Assembly (NCBI RefSeq): GCF_015351475.1
Contig: NZ_JADKPR010000016.1
Span: forward strand, 1-64,000
Length of the DNA: 64,000 bases
Origin: Flavobacterium sp. HJJ
GTDB taxonomy: Bacteria; Bacteroidota; Bacteroidia; Flavobacteriales; Flavobacteriaceae
Direction of reading: 5' to 3'
Positions 46,848 to 56,397 of the stretch are shown here, in pieces (position 1 is the first letter of the stretch; the number at the start of each line of letters is the position of its first letter). A program made the position numbers and the translations under genes. The notes under the pieces are model-generated. The model made no database searches, had not been told where the DNA came from, and saw only the letters and a list, made by a program, of their open reading frames with translations.

Positions 46848-48776
46848 ATGTTAAAAAGTGAAATAGACAAAGCGACAAGTTTTGAAAAACGATTTGAAAA
46901 TATTGGAACTGTAGTTTATGAAAATTCGGTAATAGGTTCCAAATCGGTGGCTAAAGAAATAGCTGATTTGATAAGAGAAAAGCAATCCCAAAATCAATTA
47001 TGCATATTGGGACTTGCTACAGGATCCAGTCCAAAAAGCTTATATGCGGAACTGGTGCGCCTTCATAAAGAAGAAGGTTTGAGTTTTAAAAATGTAGTAT
47101 CATTCAATTTAGATGAATATTACCCTATGGAACCCGATTCAATAAACAGTTATGTGCGGTTTATGCATGAATTACTTTTTGATCAGGTAGACATTCTTCC
47201 GGAAAATGTGCATGTTCCAGACGGAACTTTATCGAAGGAAGCAATTGGGGATTACTGCAGTAATTATGAAAGTAAGATCGAAGCTTTGGGAGGTATTGAT
47301 CTGCAGGTTTTGGGAATAGGGGGCAACGGGCATATTGGATTCAATGAGTCAGGTTCGCTTCAAAATTCAAAAACGCGTTTAGTTGCTTTAGATCATATTA
47401 CTCGTGTGGCAGCAAGCAAAGACTTTTCGGGTTTAGATAATACACCAAGAACAGCAATTACTCTAGGTGTAAAAAAGATTATGGAGGCCAAAAGAGTTAT
47501 ACTGCTGGCTTGGGGTGAAGGTAAATCAAACATTATCAAAGACTCTGTTGAAGGACCAGTGACTAATCAGATTCCGGCAACTTTTCTGCAGGAGCATAAT
47601 AATACCACTTTTGTTTTAGACAAATCTGCAGCTTCAAAACTGACACGTATTAATACGCCTTGGCTGGTTGAAAATGTAGTCTGGACAGATACTCTTATCC
47701 GAAAAGCGGTTTTGGGGCTGGCGCAGCATTTGAAAAAACCAATATTAATGCTGACTGATGCTGATTATATTGAAAACGGAATGAGTGATCTGCTTGCAGA
47801 CTTAGGTCCTGCTTATGATATTAATATTGGAATTTTCAATAAACTTCAGAATACCATTACCGGGTGGCCGGGAGGCAAACCTAATGCAGATGACAGTAAG
47901 CGTCCTGAGCGGGCAGAACCAGCGCAGAAAAGAGTTCTTATTTTTAGTCCTCATCCGGATGATGATATTATAAGTATGGGCGGCACCTTTAAGCGTCTGC
48001 ATGAACAAGGACACGAAGTGCATATAGGTTATCAGACATCTGGAAACATTGCAGTAGCTGATGATGAAGCACTGCGTTTTGCCAATTTTGTATGTGATTA
48101 CAATGTAAAATTTGGAATTGCGGGCAGTGAGGCGGATGATATTTACAAAAAATCAGTTCAGTTTATTCAGAATAAAAAAAACAGCGAAACCGATATTCCG
48201 GAAGTCAGAAACATAAAAGGCCTTATCCGAAAAGGAGAAGCACAAGCCACCTGTCATTTTGTAGGATTGCCGGATAATCAGATTCATTTTATGGAACTTC
48301 CGTTTTATGAAACTGGAACGATAGAGAAAAAACCATTAGGAGAAGAAGATATTCAAAAAACGATGGATTTGATTGAGAAAATAAAGCCTCATCAAATTTA
48401 TGCTGCAGGAGATCTGGCAGATCCGCATGGAACTCATAAAGTATGTTTGGACGCAGTTTTTGAAGCAGTGAAAAGACTAAAAGAAAAAGAATATATGAAA
48501 GACTGCTGGGTTTGGCTGTACAGAGGCGCATGGCAGGAATGGGGAATAGATGAAATTGAAATGGCGGTTCCGATGGGACCAGATCAGGTGCTCGAAAAAA
48601 GAAAAGCCATTTTTAAACATCAGTCACAAAAAGACGGAGTGGTTTTTCAAGGTTCAGACAGCAGGGAATTTTGGCAGCGTGCCGAAGACCGCAACAGAGA
48701 GACGGCTGCAATATACCATCAGCTTGGATTAGCACATTATGCAGCAATGGAAGCCTTCGTAAGATGGATATATTAG
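46848..48776 (+). CDS. nagB: Glucosamine-6-phosphate deaminase fused to a PIG-L-type domain
   Basis: The 642-residue cytosolic protein has two domains. The N-terminal NagB domain (about 15-280) has LATGSSPKSLYAELVRLHKE, SFNLDEYYPM and GIGGNGHIGFNESG, and converts glucosamine-6-phosphate to fructose-6-phosphate and ammonia. The C-terminal PIG-L/LmbE domain (about 360-560) has metal motif FSPHPDDDIISMGGT and a downstream DPHGTHK histidine site. This architecture is common in Bacteroidota nagB, so by itself it does not prove GPI metabolism. It lies 42 bases after GH89 and feeds amino sugars into glycolysis. Confidence 0.93.
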   Translation: MLKSEIDKATSFEKRFENIGTVVYENSVIGSKSVAKEIADLIREKQSQNQLCILGLATGSSPKSLYAELVRLHKEEGLSFKNVVSFNLDEYYPMEPDSINSYVRFMHELLFDQVDILPENVHVPDGTLSKEAIGDYCSNYESKIEALGGIDLQVLGIGGNGHIGFNESGSLQNSKTRLVALDHITRVAASKDFSGLDNTPRTAITLGVKKIMEAKRVILLAWGEGKSNIIKDSVEGPVTNQIPATFLQEHNNTTFVLDKSAASKLTRINTPWLVENVVWTDTLIRKAVLGLAQHLKKPILMLTDADYIENGMSDLLADLGPAYDINIGIFNKLQNTITGWPGGKPNADDSKRPERAEPAQKRVLIFSPHPDDDIISMGGTFKRLHEQGHEVHIGYQTSGNIAVADDEALRFANFVCDYNVKFGIAGSEADDIYKKSVQFIQNKKNSETDIPEVRNIKGLIRKGEAQATCHFVGLPDNQIHFMELPFYETGTIEKKPLGEEDIQKTMDLIEKIKPHQIYAAGDLADPHGTHKVCLDAVFEAVKRLKEKEYMKDCWVWLYRGAWQEWGIDEIEMAVPMGPDQVLEKRKAIFKHQSQKDGVVFQGSDSREFWQRAEDRNRETAAIYHQLGLAHYAAMEAFVRWIY

Positions 48777-48896
48777 TAAGGTTTTAAGCATATAATAAAA
48801 TAAAAACTTGCTTCTCATCCCTTATTGTCATTGGGTTTATTAAAAACATCCATATTTATGAATAATCTGTCCATTCTTCTGATAAATCATTAATAT

Positions 48897-48904
48897 TAAT
48901 TTTG
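48897..48904 (+). promoter_or_regulatory. Candidate -7 element for the second susCD pair
   Basis: TAATTTTG lies 36 bases before susC at 48941. No TTG is seen at ideal spacing. It suggests that susC2 can be transcribed apart from the GH89-nagB pair. Confidence 0.45.
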
Positions 48905-48940
48905 ACAAACAATTAACCAAATAACTAATTTAAATCTAAT

Positions 48941-51900
48941 ATGGAAAAACTTAAAATTTTATTATTCGCATTTTTTGTGACCTTGTCATTTAACAGCTGG
49001 GCACAAAAAACAGAAATTACAGGTTCGGTTTTGGACGAGAAGGGTATGCCGCTTCCGGGAGCAAATGTACTTGAGAATGGTGGCACAAATAGTGCTATGA
49101 CAGATTTTGACGGGACATTCAAAATATCTGTTTCAGATAAAAATGCTGTTTTGGTTGTTTCTTTTGTTGGTTTTGTAGAACAACGTGTCAAATTAGACGG
49201 AGCCAAATCAAAGTACACAATTAGATTAACTTCTACTTCAACTAATTTAGAACAGGTTGTAGTAGTTGGGTATGGAAAAGGAACACGTAAAAATTTAACG
49301 ACAGCTGTTTCTTCTGTAAAAGCTGATCAGTTAAATAATGGTGTAATTGCAGACGTTGGTCAATTACTGCAGGGTAAAGTTGCAGGTTTGAATGTTTCGG
49401 TTAGCGGTGATCCTACAAAAACATCTTCAGTGGTTTTGCGCGGGGCTTCAACATTAAACAGTTCTCAAGGACCTTTTTATGTTGTAGATGGTATTCCTGG
49501 TGTTGATATTTCAATTATTTCGCCAGAGGATATTGTTACTGTTGATGTATTGAAAGATGCGGCTGCAACAGCTATTTATGGTAATCGTGCTGCCAATGGG
49601 GTTATTATGGTAACAACAAAAAGAGGAAGCAAAGATAAAACTCAGGTTAATTACAGCAATTATTTTGGTTTCGAAAAGGTTTCAAACCAGATTGACATGA
49701 TGAATGCAGATCAGTTAAGAGCATTTACGACTAAAAATAATTTAAGTTTTACCCCTGAAAATGATAAAGGAGCAAATACAGATTGGCAGAAAGAAATCCT
49801 TAGACCTGGATATGCTAATTCAATGAGCCATAACCTTTCATTAAGCGGCGGCGGTGAGCATGGTAACTATTTTGCAAGTGTAAGCTATATGGACAAAGAA
49901 GGAGTTCTTATTGGGAATAACTTTTCAAGAACAATTGCACACTTAGCGATAGAACAAAATGCTTTCGATGATCATGTTAAATTTGGTTTGAATGTAACCA
50001 ATTCGAATAGTGTTTACAATAACGTCCCTCAGCGTAACGTGGTACTTTTACAATCAATTAGCCACCTTCCAGTTTCACCGGTAAGAAATGCAGACGGAAC
50101 TTATTTTGAAAACTTCATTCAAACAGGTTATTTCAATCCTGTTGCGATGATTAATCATGGTGTTGATGATACGAAAGCAAATAATTTTGTTGGTAGTTTC
50201 ACTACTGAGGTAAAACTTCCTTTTGGATTTTCTTATAACTTAAATCTTTCTTATCAGCAGTTAAATTCACTGCATGGTGAGTTTTATGACAGCTATTATT
50301 CAAAATATAATAGTGCCAATTTTTACAATAACCCAGATCCACCGTATACACGTTCATTGGTGAATTTTGGAGTAAATGGAGCAGCTTTAAGAAATTCATA
50401 CCAAACAAATAATACTATTATTGAAAGTTTCTTGAATTGGGATAAAACTTTTGGTAATCACAAAATCAAAGCTGTTGTGGGGTATTCATGGCAGGAAGAT
50501 GTTTTGGGTGACGGATTTCAGGCAACAAACACAAATTTCCCTGTAGATGATGTTAGCTATAACAACCTTGCTTTAGGTAACTATGCTTCAGTTTCTGGTT
50601 ACAGAGTTGATTTTGGAGATAGCAGAGCGTATCAGAAAAAACGTTTGATTTCTGAATTTGCACGTTTGAATTACAATTATAAAGATAAATACCTTTTACA
50701 AGGATCTATAAGAAGAGACGGCGGATCAGTATTTGGAATCAATAATCAATGGGGTTATTTCCCTTCTGTAGGTGGTGCATGGAGAATTGAAAAAGAAAAT
50801 TTCATGCAGAATCAAAAGTTTTTTACTGATTTGAAACTTCGCGGAAGCTGGGGTGAAACAGGAAACTCTTCTGGATTCAACGCTTATACTGCTCAATTTA
50901 TTTCAGGAAGTTTAGGAACATTCTATTATAACGGACAGCAATCTGGTGCTTATGGACCAAATCAGGCGGCTAATCCAGATTTGAATTGGGAAAAAACAGC
51001 TACTGCAAATATTGGTGTTGATTTTACAGTATTAAAAGGTATATTGTCAGGTTCTGTTGATTTGTATAGCAAGAAAACTACGGATATGATTTATAATTAT
51101 TCTGTAAATCCAGTACTTGTTCCAGTAGGATCAATTGTTGCAAACGGCGGTAATATGACAAACAAAGGTGTTGAGGTTGCTTTGAGCAGTACTCCAATTA
51201 GAACTGAAAAATTTAGCTGGACAACAAGTTTGAATTATTCACGCAACAAAAATAAAATTACTAAATTGACAAATCCATATTTTATTGGAGGAGATTCAAT
51301 ACGAAGAGTACAGCCAGACGGTGGCGGACAAACAGGAAGTACTTTGCAGATTTTCAAAGAAGGAAAACCTCTTGGACAGTTCTTTACGCTTCAATATGCA
51401 GGAAAAAATGCAGCGGGTGTTTCTCAGTATGTTGCCAAAGACGGAACTTTAACAACAAACCCGCAGATTGGTGTAGATTACCATTATGCAGGAAGTGCAC
51501 AGCCTAAATTTTTGATGGGATGGGATAATAATTTCACATACAAAAGATTTGATTTGAACATATTTTTCCGTGGGGTATTTGGTAATAAAATTTTCAACGC
51601 AACTCGTGCTGATTTATTCAGACCAAGTACTGCAATGACTAATAACATTCTAGTAGATGCTGCAGATGAATCACCAAATGACCTTAATGCTTATAAATAT
51701 TCGACTCGTTTTATAGAAGACGGCAGTTACATCCGATTAGACAATATGACTCTTGGATATGATTTTGGTAAAGTTGGTAAATACATCAAAAAAATCCGCT
51801 TGTATGAAACAGTAAATAATCTGTTTGTTATTACTAAGTATTCTGGAATTGATCCTGAAGTAGAACAAGGAGGAACAGCTCCGGGTGTAGATTCAAATAA

Positions 51901-51952
51901 CTTTTATCCAAAAACCAGAACCTTTTTGTTTGGTTTGAATGTGATATTCTAA
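48941..51952 (+). CDS. SusC/RagA-family TonB-dependent transporter (glycan locus)
   Basis: The 1003-residue outer-membrane importer has a signal peptide (LLFAFFVTLSFNSWAQ) and then a carboxypeptidase-like regulatory domain (ITGSVLDEKGMPLPGANVLE). The SusC signature is EQVVVVGYGKGTRKNLTTAV, and the plug includes VVLRGASTLNSSQGPFYVVD and KDAAATAIYGNRAANGVIMV. The barrel ends TFLFGLNVIF. It is only distantly similar to the first SusC. Partners encoded nearby suggest a mannose/GlcNAc-containing ligand. Confidence 0.95.
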   Translation: MEKLKILLFAFFVTLSFNSWAQKTEITGSVLDEKGMPLPGANVLENGGTNSAMTDFDGTFKISVSDKNAVLVVSFVGFVEQRVKLDGAKSKYTIRLTSTSTNLEQVVVVGYGKGTRKNLTTAVSSVKADQLNNGVIADVGQLLQGKVAGLNVSVSGDPTKTSSVVLRGASTLNSSQGPFYVVDGIPGVDISIISPEDIVTVDVLKDAAATAIYGNRAANGVIMVTTKRGSKDKTQVNYSNYFGFEKVSNQIDMMNADQLRAFTTKNNLSFTPENDKGANTDWQKEILRPGYANSMSHNLSLSGGGEHGNYFASVSYMDKEGVLIGNNFSRTIAHLAIEQNAFDDHVKFGLNVTNSNSVYNNVPQRNVVLLQSISHLPVSPVRNADGTYFENFIQTGYFNPVAMINHGVDDTKANNFVGSFTTEVKLPFGFSYNLNLSYQQLNSLHGEFYDSYYSKYNSANFYNNPDPPYTRSLVNFGVNGAALRNSYQTNNTIIESFLNWDKTFGNHKIKAVVGYSWQEDVLGDGFQATNTNFPVDDVSYNNLALGNYASVSGYRVDFGDSRAYQKKRLISEFARLNYNYKDKYLLQGSIRRDGGSVFGINNQWGYFPSVGGAWRIEKENFMQNQKFFTDLKLRGSWGETGNSSGFNAYTAQFISGSLGTFYYNGQQSGAYGPNQAANPDLNWEKTATANIGVDFTVLKGILSGSVDLYSKKTTDMIYNYSVNPVLVPVGSIVANGGNMTNKGVEVALSSTPIRTEKFSWTTSLNYSRNKNKITKLTNPYFIGGDSIRRVQPDGGGQTGSTLQIFKEGKPLGQFFTLQYAGKNAAGVSQYVAKDGTLTTNPQIGVDYHYAGSAQPKFLMGWDNNFTYKRFDLNIFFRGVFGNKIFNATRADLFRPSTAMTNNILVDAADESPNDLNAYKYSTRFIEDGSYIRLDNMTLGYDFGKVGKYIKKIRLYETVNNLFVITKYSGIDPEVEQGGTAPGVDSNNFYPKTRTFLFGLNVIF

Positions 51953-51971
51953 AAACTAAATTGTAAAAACT

Positions 51972-53579
51972 ATGAAAAATATATTAAAATATTTAGGACT
52001 TCCAATACTTATGGTTGGCTTATTAAGTTCTTGCGAAAATCTTGATGTGCCAATTACGACGCAGCTTACACCAGATGTATTCCCTCAGAATTCAGCACAA
52101 TATATTCAAGCTTCTGGTGCAGTATATACTGCCTTTCGCGGAGATTTTGCATTTTCCTGGTGGTGGTCACAGTCTATAACTACCGATGAAGCCATTATGC
52201 CTGCACGTGGCGGGAACTGGTTTGATAATAGAGGTTATGCCTGCCAGCATTACCATGATTGGACTGCAGACAATGGAGTTGGTCCTTGGGGCTGGGCAGA
52301 AGCTGTTATCGGAACGAGCAATCAGACCATTTCAATTTTAGATAAAACAATGCCGGCCGGTTCAGAAAAATCAACAATGATTGCCGAATTAAAAACAATG
52401 CGTGCTATTTCTTATTTTATGCTGATGGATTCTTATGGCGGTGTACCGCTGGACACGGTATATGGGGAATTTAGCTCTAAAGCAAGATCCAGCCGAACTG
52501 AAGTTTTCAATTTCATAGAAAAAGAATTGAAAAAAGCAGTTCCTAATTTAAATCCTGCATCTGGTATTACAACATACGGCAGACCAAATAAACAGACAGC
52601 CAATGCTATGCTTGCCAAATTATACTTGAATGCTGAGGTTTATACAGGAACACAGCGTTACAATGATTGTATTGCTGCTTGTGATGCGGTAATTAATTCT
52701 GGATTGTATGCCGTTGAGCCTAGAAGCACTTATCTTCAGATGTTTTATCCTAATAATGGTCCTGCAATGAAAGAATTTATTTTTGCTGTACCTTTTGATC
52801 CTTCAGCTACAACAGTTGGTTTCAATGGACAAATGTATCATGCGCGTTATGATGTCCCTCGTTCTGAAAGAGCTAAGTTTGGTCTTCCTTTTACGCCAAG
52901 TGCACCTAGAAGTACTCTGCCTGAATTTTATGCCAATTTTGATGATGTAAATGATATTCGTAACAAACAATGGCTGACTGGCTTACAATTCTTGAATGAT
53001 GGTGTGACTCCAGTGAAAGTTACTACTACTAAGAAAGGATATGATCAGTTTTATACAGGAGCAGATGGCGGTGCTGCATATACTTATCAGGTTGATTTAA
53101 CTCCAAACATTGTTCTTCGTCAGAATCCTGCTTTGTTTGACTGCGGAAATGATGAAATTGCCTGGAACATGGGTTATAGAAATATTAAATTTTATCCTGA
53201 CAATACATCAACCAGCCGTAACCAAAATAATGACGTGCCGTTTTTACGCTATTCAGATGTTCTGTTGATGAAAGCAGAAGCAATTCTTCGCGGAGGTAAT
53301 CCAACATTAGGACAAACAGCTCTTACATTGGTGAATAATGTACGTACTAATCGTTCTACTTCTGCAGCATGGACAAGTGTAGCTTTAGAAGATCTTTACA
53401 AAGAAAGATGCCGTGAATTCGCTTGGGAAGCATGGCATAGAAACGATATGATCCGTTTTGGTAAGTATGAAGGTAAATGGGGATTCAAAACAAATGCGGA
53501 CACTTATCGCCGTATTTTCCCGATTCCAACTTATGCTAAGGCTTTAAATCCTTCTTTAGACCAGAATCCAGGATATTAA
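51972..53579 (+). CDS. SusD/RagB-family surface lipoprotein (glycan locus)
   Basis: The 535-residue lipoprotein has lipobox Cys21 (VGLLSSC) and follows susC by 19 bases. SusD-fold segments are MIAELKTMRAISYFMLMDSY, RPNKQTANAMLAKLYLNAEV, VPFLRYSDVLLMKAEAILRG and YKERCREFAWEAWHRNDMIR. The RagB/SusD C-terminus ends LNPSLDQNPGY, much like the first SusD. It is followed by a strong terminator, so susC-susD form one unit. Confidence 0.95.
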   Translation: MKNILKYLGLPILMVGLLSSCENLDVPITTQLTPDVFPQNSAQYIQASGAVYTAFRGDFAFSWWWSQSITTDEAIMPARGGNWFDNRGYACQHYHDWTADNGVGPWGWAEAVIGTSNQTISILDKTMPAGSEKSTMIAELKTMRAISYFMLMDSYGGVPLDTVYGEFSSKARSSRTEVFNFIEKELKKAVPNLNPASGITTYGRPNKQTANAMLAKLYLNAEVYTGTQRYNDCIAACDAVINSGLYAVEPRSTYLQMFYPNNGPAMKEFIFAVPFDPSATTVGFNGQMYHARYDVPRSERAKFGLPFTPSAPRSTLPEFYANFDDVNDIRNKQWLTGLQFLNDGVTPVKVTTTKKGYDQFYTGADGGAAYTYQVDLTPNIVLRQNPALFDCGNDEIAWNMGYRNIKFYPDNTSTSRNQNNDVPFLRYSDVLLMKAEAILRGGNPTLGQTALTLVNNVRTNRSTSAAWTSVALEDLYKERCREFAWEAWHRNDMIRFGKYEGKWGFKTNADTYRRIFPIPTYAKALNPSLDQNPGY

Positions 53580-53616
53580 TTAATTTAAAATCAGATTGCT
53601 GATAGATTTTATTTCA

Positions 53617-53654
53617 TAAAAAGGAGAAGAAGATTATATTTCTTCTCCTTTTTT
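53617..53654 (+). terminator. Terminator of the second susCD unit
   Basis: An aaaaggagaagaa / ttcttctcctttt stem is followed by a T-run, about 40 bases after the susD stop. The remaining bases up to 53804 show no gene. Confidence 0.88.
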
Positions 53655-53804
53655 TATTAAAAGTTTGGTTTAGACTTTGTTCTAAAAAATGTTTTAGCTT
53701 TTGAATGAGAAGTTTCCAAAATATAGCATCTTTTAGAATTGTAATTGGTAAGTTAGAGCCATGAAGCATAAACAATATATGCCCAGTCAATACACATAGA
53801 ATAT

Positions 53805-56129
53805 ATGAGACTAAAGAAAATTTTAAAAATCGGTAACATAGTAATAAGTTTAGCTCTCGTTTTGTTAGTATCATGTAAAACGGAAAAAACAGCTTCTCTT
53901 CCAAAGGATCAGTTAAAAGATCAGCTGGTGGATAAGGTGTATCCTTTGCTCGATACTGAGAACTCGCGGTGGTTTTTCTTTTCTTCTGCAAGCCGTCCGT
54001 TCGGTATGGTGAATTTAAGTCCCGATACGGAAATTAAAGGCGATTGGGGAGGCGGCTACAAATACACAAGTGACACCATAAAAGGCTTCAGTCATATTCA
54101 TGAATGGCAGCTTTCCGGACTTTCGGTAATGCCGGTAACTATCATTGGCGAAAGTAAAAAAAATATTTTCAAAGATTTTTATTCAAAATTCAGCCATGAT
54201 ACCGAAAAAATAACGCCCGGATATCATTCTTTGGTACTTGACAGATATCAGATAACTTCGGAATTGACAAGCACCAAAAGAGTAGGTTTTCACAAATATA
54301 CATTTCCCGAAAATGCTCAGAAAGCAATTCTTTTTAACCTAAATACAGTTTTAGGACCATGTGACAATACAGACGGAACATTAGAAAAGAACAATGATTA
54401 TGAGCTTTCAGGATCATTAATAATGAGCACCAATTTTAGAAGACCAAAACCAGTAACGGTATTTTTTAAAATCATGTTCAAAACACCGATTGCTTCGGTA
54501 GAGAAAGATGGAGCTACAGGTAATTATTTGGTGAATTTTGGTAAATCAGATAAAGTGGTATTAATGAAAGCGGGGATTTCTTATACTTCGCTTGAAAACG
54601 CGGCTATTAATATTCAAGAAGAATTGCCTCATTGGGATTTTGATAAAGCAGTTACAGAATCAAAAACCGAATGGAATAATCTGTTGGGCAGAATAAAAAT
54701 TGAAGGCGGAACAGAAACTGATCAGCGAAGATTTTACACAGATCTTTGGCACGCGCTGCAGGGACGAAAAATGATCAGTGATGCCAATGGAGCATATCCA
54801 GATAATACAGGAGAAAAATTCAGAATCGGGCAATTGCCTCTCGATGCTGATGGAAAACCAAAATTCAATCAGTACAATTCTGATGCGTTCTGGGGTGCCC
54901 AATGGACAATAAATACCCTTTGGGGACTTGTTTATCCTGAAATAATGGACGAATTTGTTCATTCATTAATGCAGTATTACAAAGACGGCGGCATGATTCC
55001 CCGTGGTCCTTCCGGAGGAAATGATACTTATGTTATGACGGGAGCTTCGGCAACGCCTTTTATAGTTAGTGCTATTCAAAAAGGACTGGTAAAAGATGAT
55101 TTGGAATCTATTTATCAGGCATTGAAAAAAAATCACATGTTAAATGGGATTATGGGAAAAGCAGGATATGAGCATAATACAAGCATTGGCGGCGGATTGA
55201 AATATTATATGGAAAAAGGTTTTGTACCTTACCCTCTGCCGGACGGTAATTTCGGCAGTCATCAGGACGGTGCCAGCCAGACATTAGAATATGCTTATCA
55301 GGATTGGACTTTGGCACAATTGGCTAAGAAATTAAATCACGATGAGGATTATAAATATTTTATGGACAGATCCAAAAACTACCAAAATGTTTTTGATAAA
55401 ACAGCTGGATGGATGCGCCCAAAAAATGTGAATGGCGAATGGCTCGCAAATTATGATCCGTATAAATATGAAACCGGATTTATAGAATCGAATGGTGCAC
55501 AGTCAACTTGGTTTGTACCTCACGATATAAGTGGTCTAGCAGATTTGATGGGCGGAAAAGAAAAAGCGGCTGAAAAATTAAACACTCAATTTGAAGCTGC
55601 CCAAAAATTAAAGTTTACCTCCGGAACTTCGCATGATGCCGAACTGCATCCAGAGTTTAGCCAAATTCCAATCAATTTTGGAAATCAGCCGTCGATACAG
55701 ACATCGTTTGTTTTTAATCTCCTTGGAAGACCTGATTTAACGCAGTATTGGACTAGAAATGTAGTAAAGGAAACTTTCAGTGGTTTATCGCCAAGCACTG
55801 GTTACAATGGGGACGAAGATCAAGGTTTGATGGGAAGTCTGAATGTGCTTCTAAAAATAGGTTTATTTCAGATGAACGGAGGGACAGATGCAAATCCTGA
55901 ATACCAGATAGGAAGCCCAATCTTTAACAAAGTGACAATTCAATTGAAACCAAAATATTATTCTGGCAGAAATTTTGTTATTGAAGCCAAAAACAATAAT
56001 CCAGAGAATATTTATATAAACAAAATAACTCGCAGCAATACAGCTGTAGAAAAGTTTAGTATTACTCATAGTGATATTACAAGCGGCGGAAAATTAATTT
56101 TAGAGATGTCGGATAAGCCAAAACAGTAA
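53805..56129 (+). CDS. GH92 alpha-mannosidase lipoprotein 1
   Basis: The 774-residue enzyme is surface- or periplasm-anchored through lipobox Cys24 (LALVLLVSC). The GH92 family consists of Ca2+-dependent exo-alpha-mannosidases, mostly alpha-1,2. Typical parts are the N-terminal beta-sandwich (VYPLLDTENSRWFFFSSASR, FGMVNLSPDTEIKGDWGGGY), the catalytic (alpha/alpha)6 domain (NDTYVMTGASATPFIVSAIQ, YEHNTSIGGGLKYYMEKGF) and the late motif YNGDEDQGLMGSLNVLLKIG. The last differs from the usual GNDDxGxMSxW seen in the neighbouring enzyme, so linkage preference may differ. Confidence 0.88.
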   Translation: MRLKKILKIGNIVISLALVLLVSCKTEKTASLPKDQLKDQLVDKVYPLLDTENSRWFFFSSASRPFGMVNLSPDTEIKGDWGGGYKYTSDTIKGFSHIHEWQLSGLSVMPVTIIGESKKNIFKDFYSKFSHDTEKITPGYHSLVLDRYQITSELTSTKRVGFHKYTFPENAQKAILFNLNTVLGPCDNTDGTLEKNNDYELSGSLIMSTNFRRPKPVTVFFKIMFKTPIASVEKDGATGNYLVNFGKSDKVVLMKAGISYTSLENAAINIQEELPHWDFDKAVTESKTEWNNLLGRIKIEGGTETDQRRFYTDLWHALQGRKMISDANGAYPDNTGEKFRIGQLPLDADGKPKFNQYNSDAFWGAQWTINTLWGLVYPEIMDEFVHSLMQYYKDGGMIPRGPSGGNDTYVMTGASATPFIVSAIQKGLVKDDLESIYQALKKNHMLNGIMGKAGYEHNTSIGGGLKYYMEKGFVPYPLPDGNFGSHQDGASQTLEYAYQDWTLAQLAKKLNHDEDYKYFMDRSKNYQNVFDKTAGWMRPKNVNGEWLANYDPYKYETGFIESNGAQSTWFVPHDISGLADLMGGKEKAAEKLNTQFEAAQKLKFTSGTSHDAELHPEFSQIPINFGNQPSIQTSFVFNLLGRPDLTQYWTRNVVKETFSGLSPSTGYNGDEDQGLMGSLNVLLKIGLFQMNGGTDANPEYQIGSPIFNKVTIQLKPKYYSGRNFVIEAKNNNPENIYINKITRSNTAVEKFSITHSDITSGGKLILEMSDKPKQ

Positions 56130-56397
56130 ATGTTGTACTGAGTTAATTAGAAGATTGTCACTAAATTTTACTCATAGTATGTAATTTTTGTTAGATAAAA
56201 ATGAAATTACATTTTGATACATAGATTTATAGCTAACGATTTAAAGAATGAATAGAAATACCACAGCTTTTTACATATTCATTATGTGAAATAAGATACT
56301 AATCAAATTCTTTTCAAATGCTATAATTCTATGTTTCTATATGTTTCTAAAAAAGGATAAGGAGTTAATAGATTAAAAAAACTGCAAAGAAAAAAAT

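Noticed and set aside
46848..48776. PIG-L domain as proof of GPI metabolism
   Set aside because: NagB with a C-terminal PIG-L-type domain is common in Bacteroidota regardless of glycan locus content.
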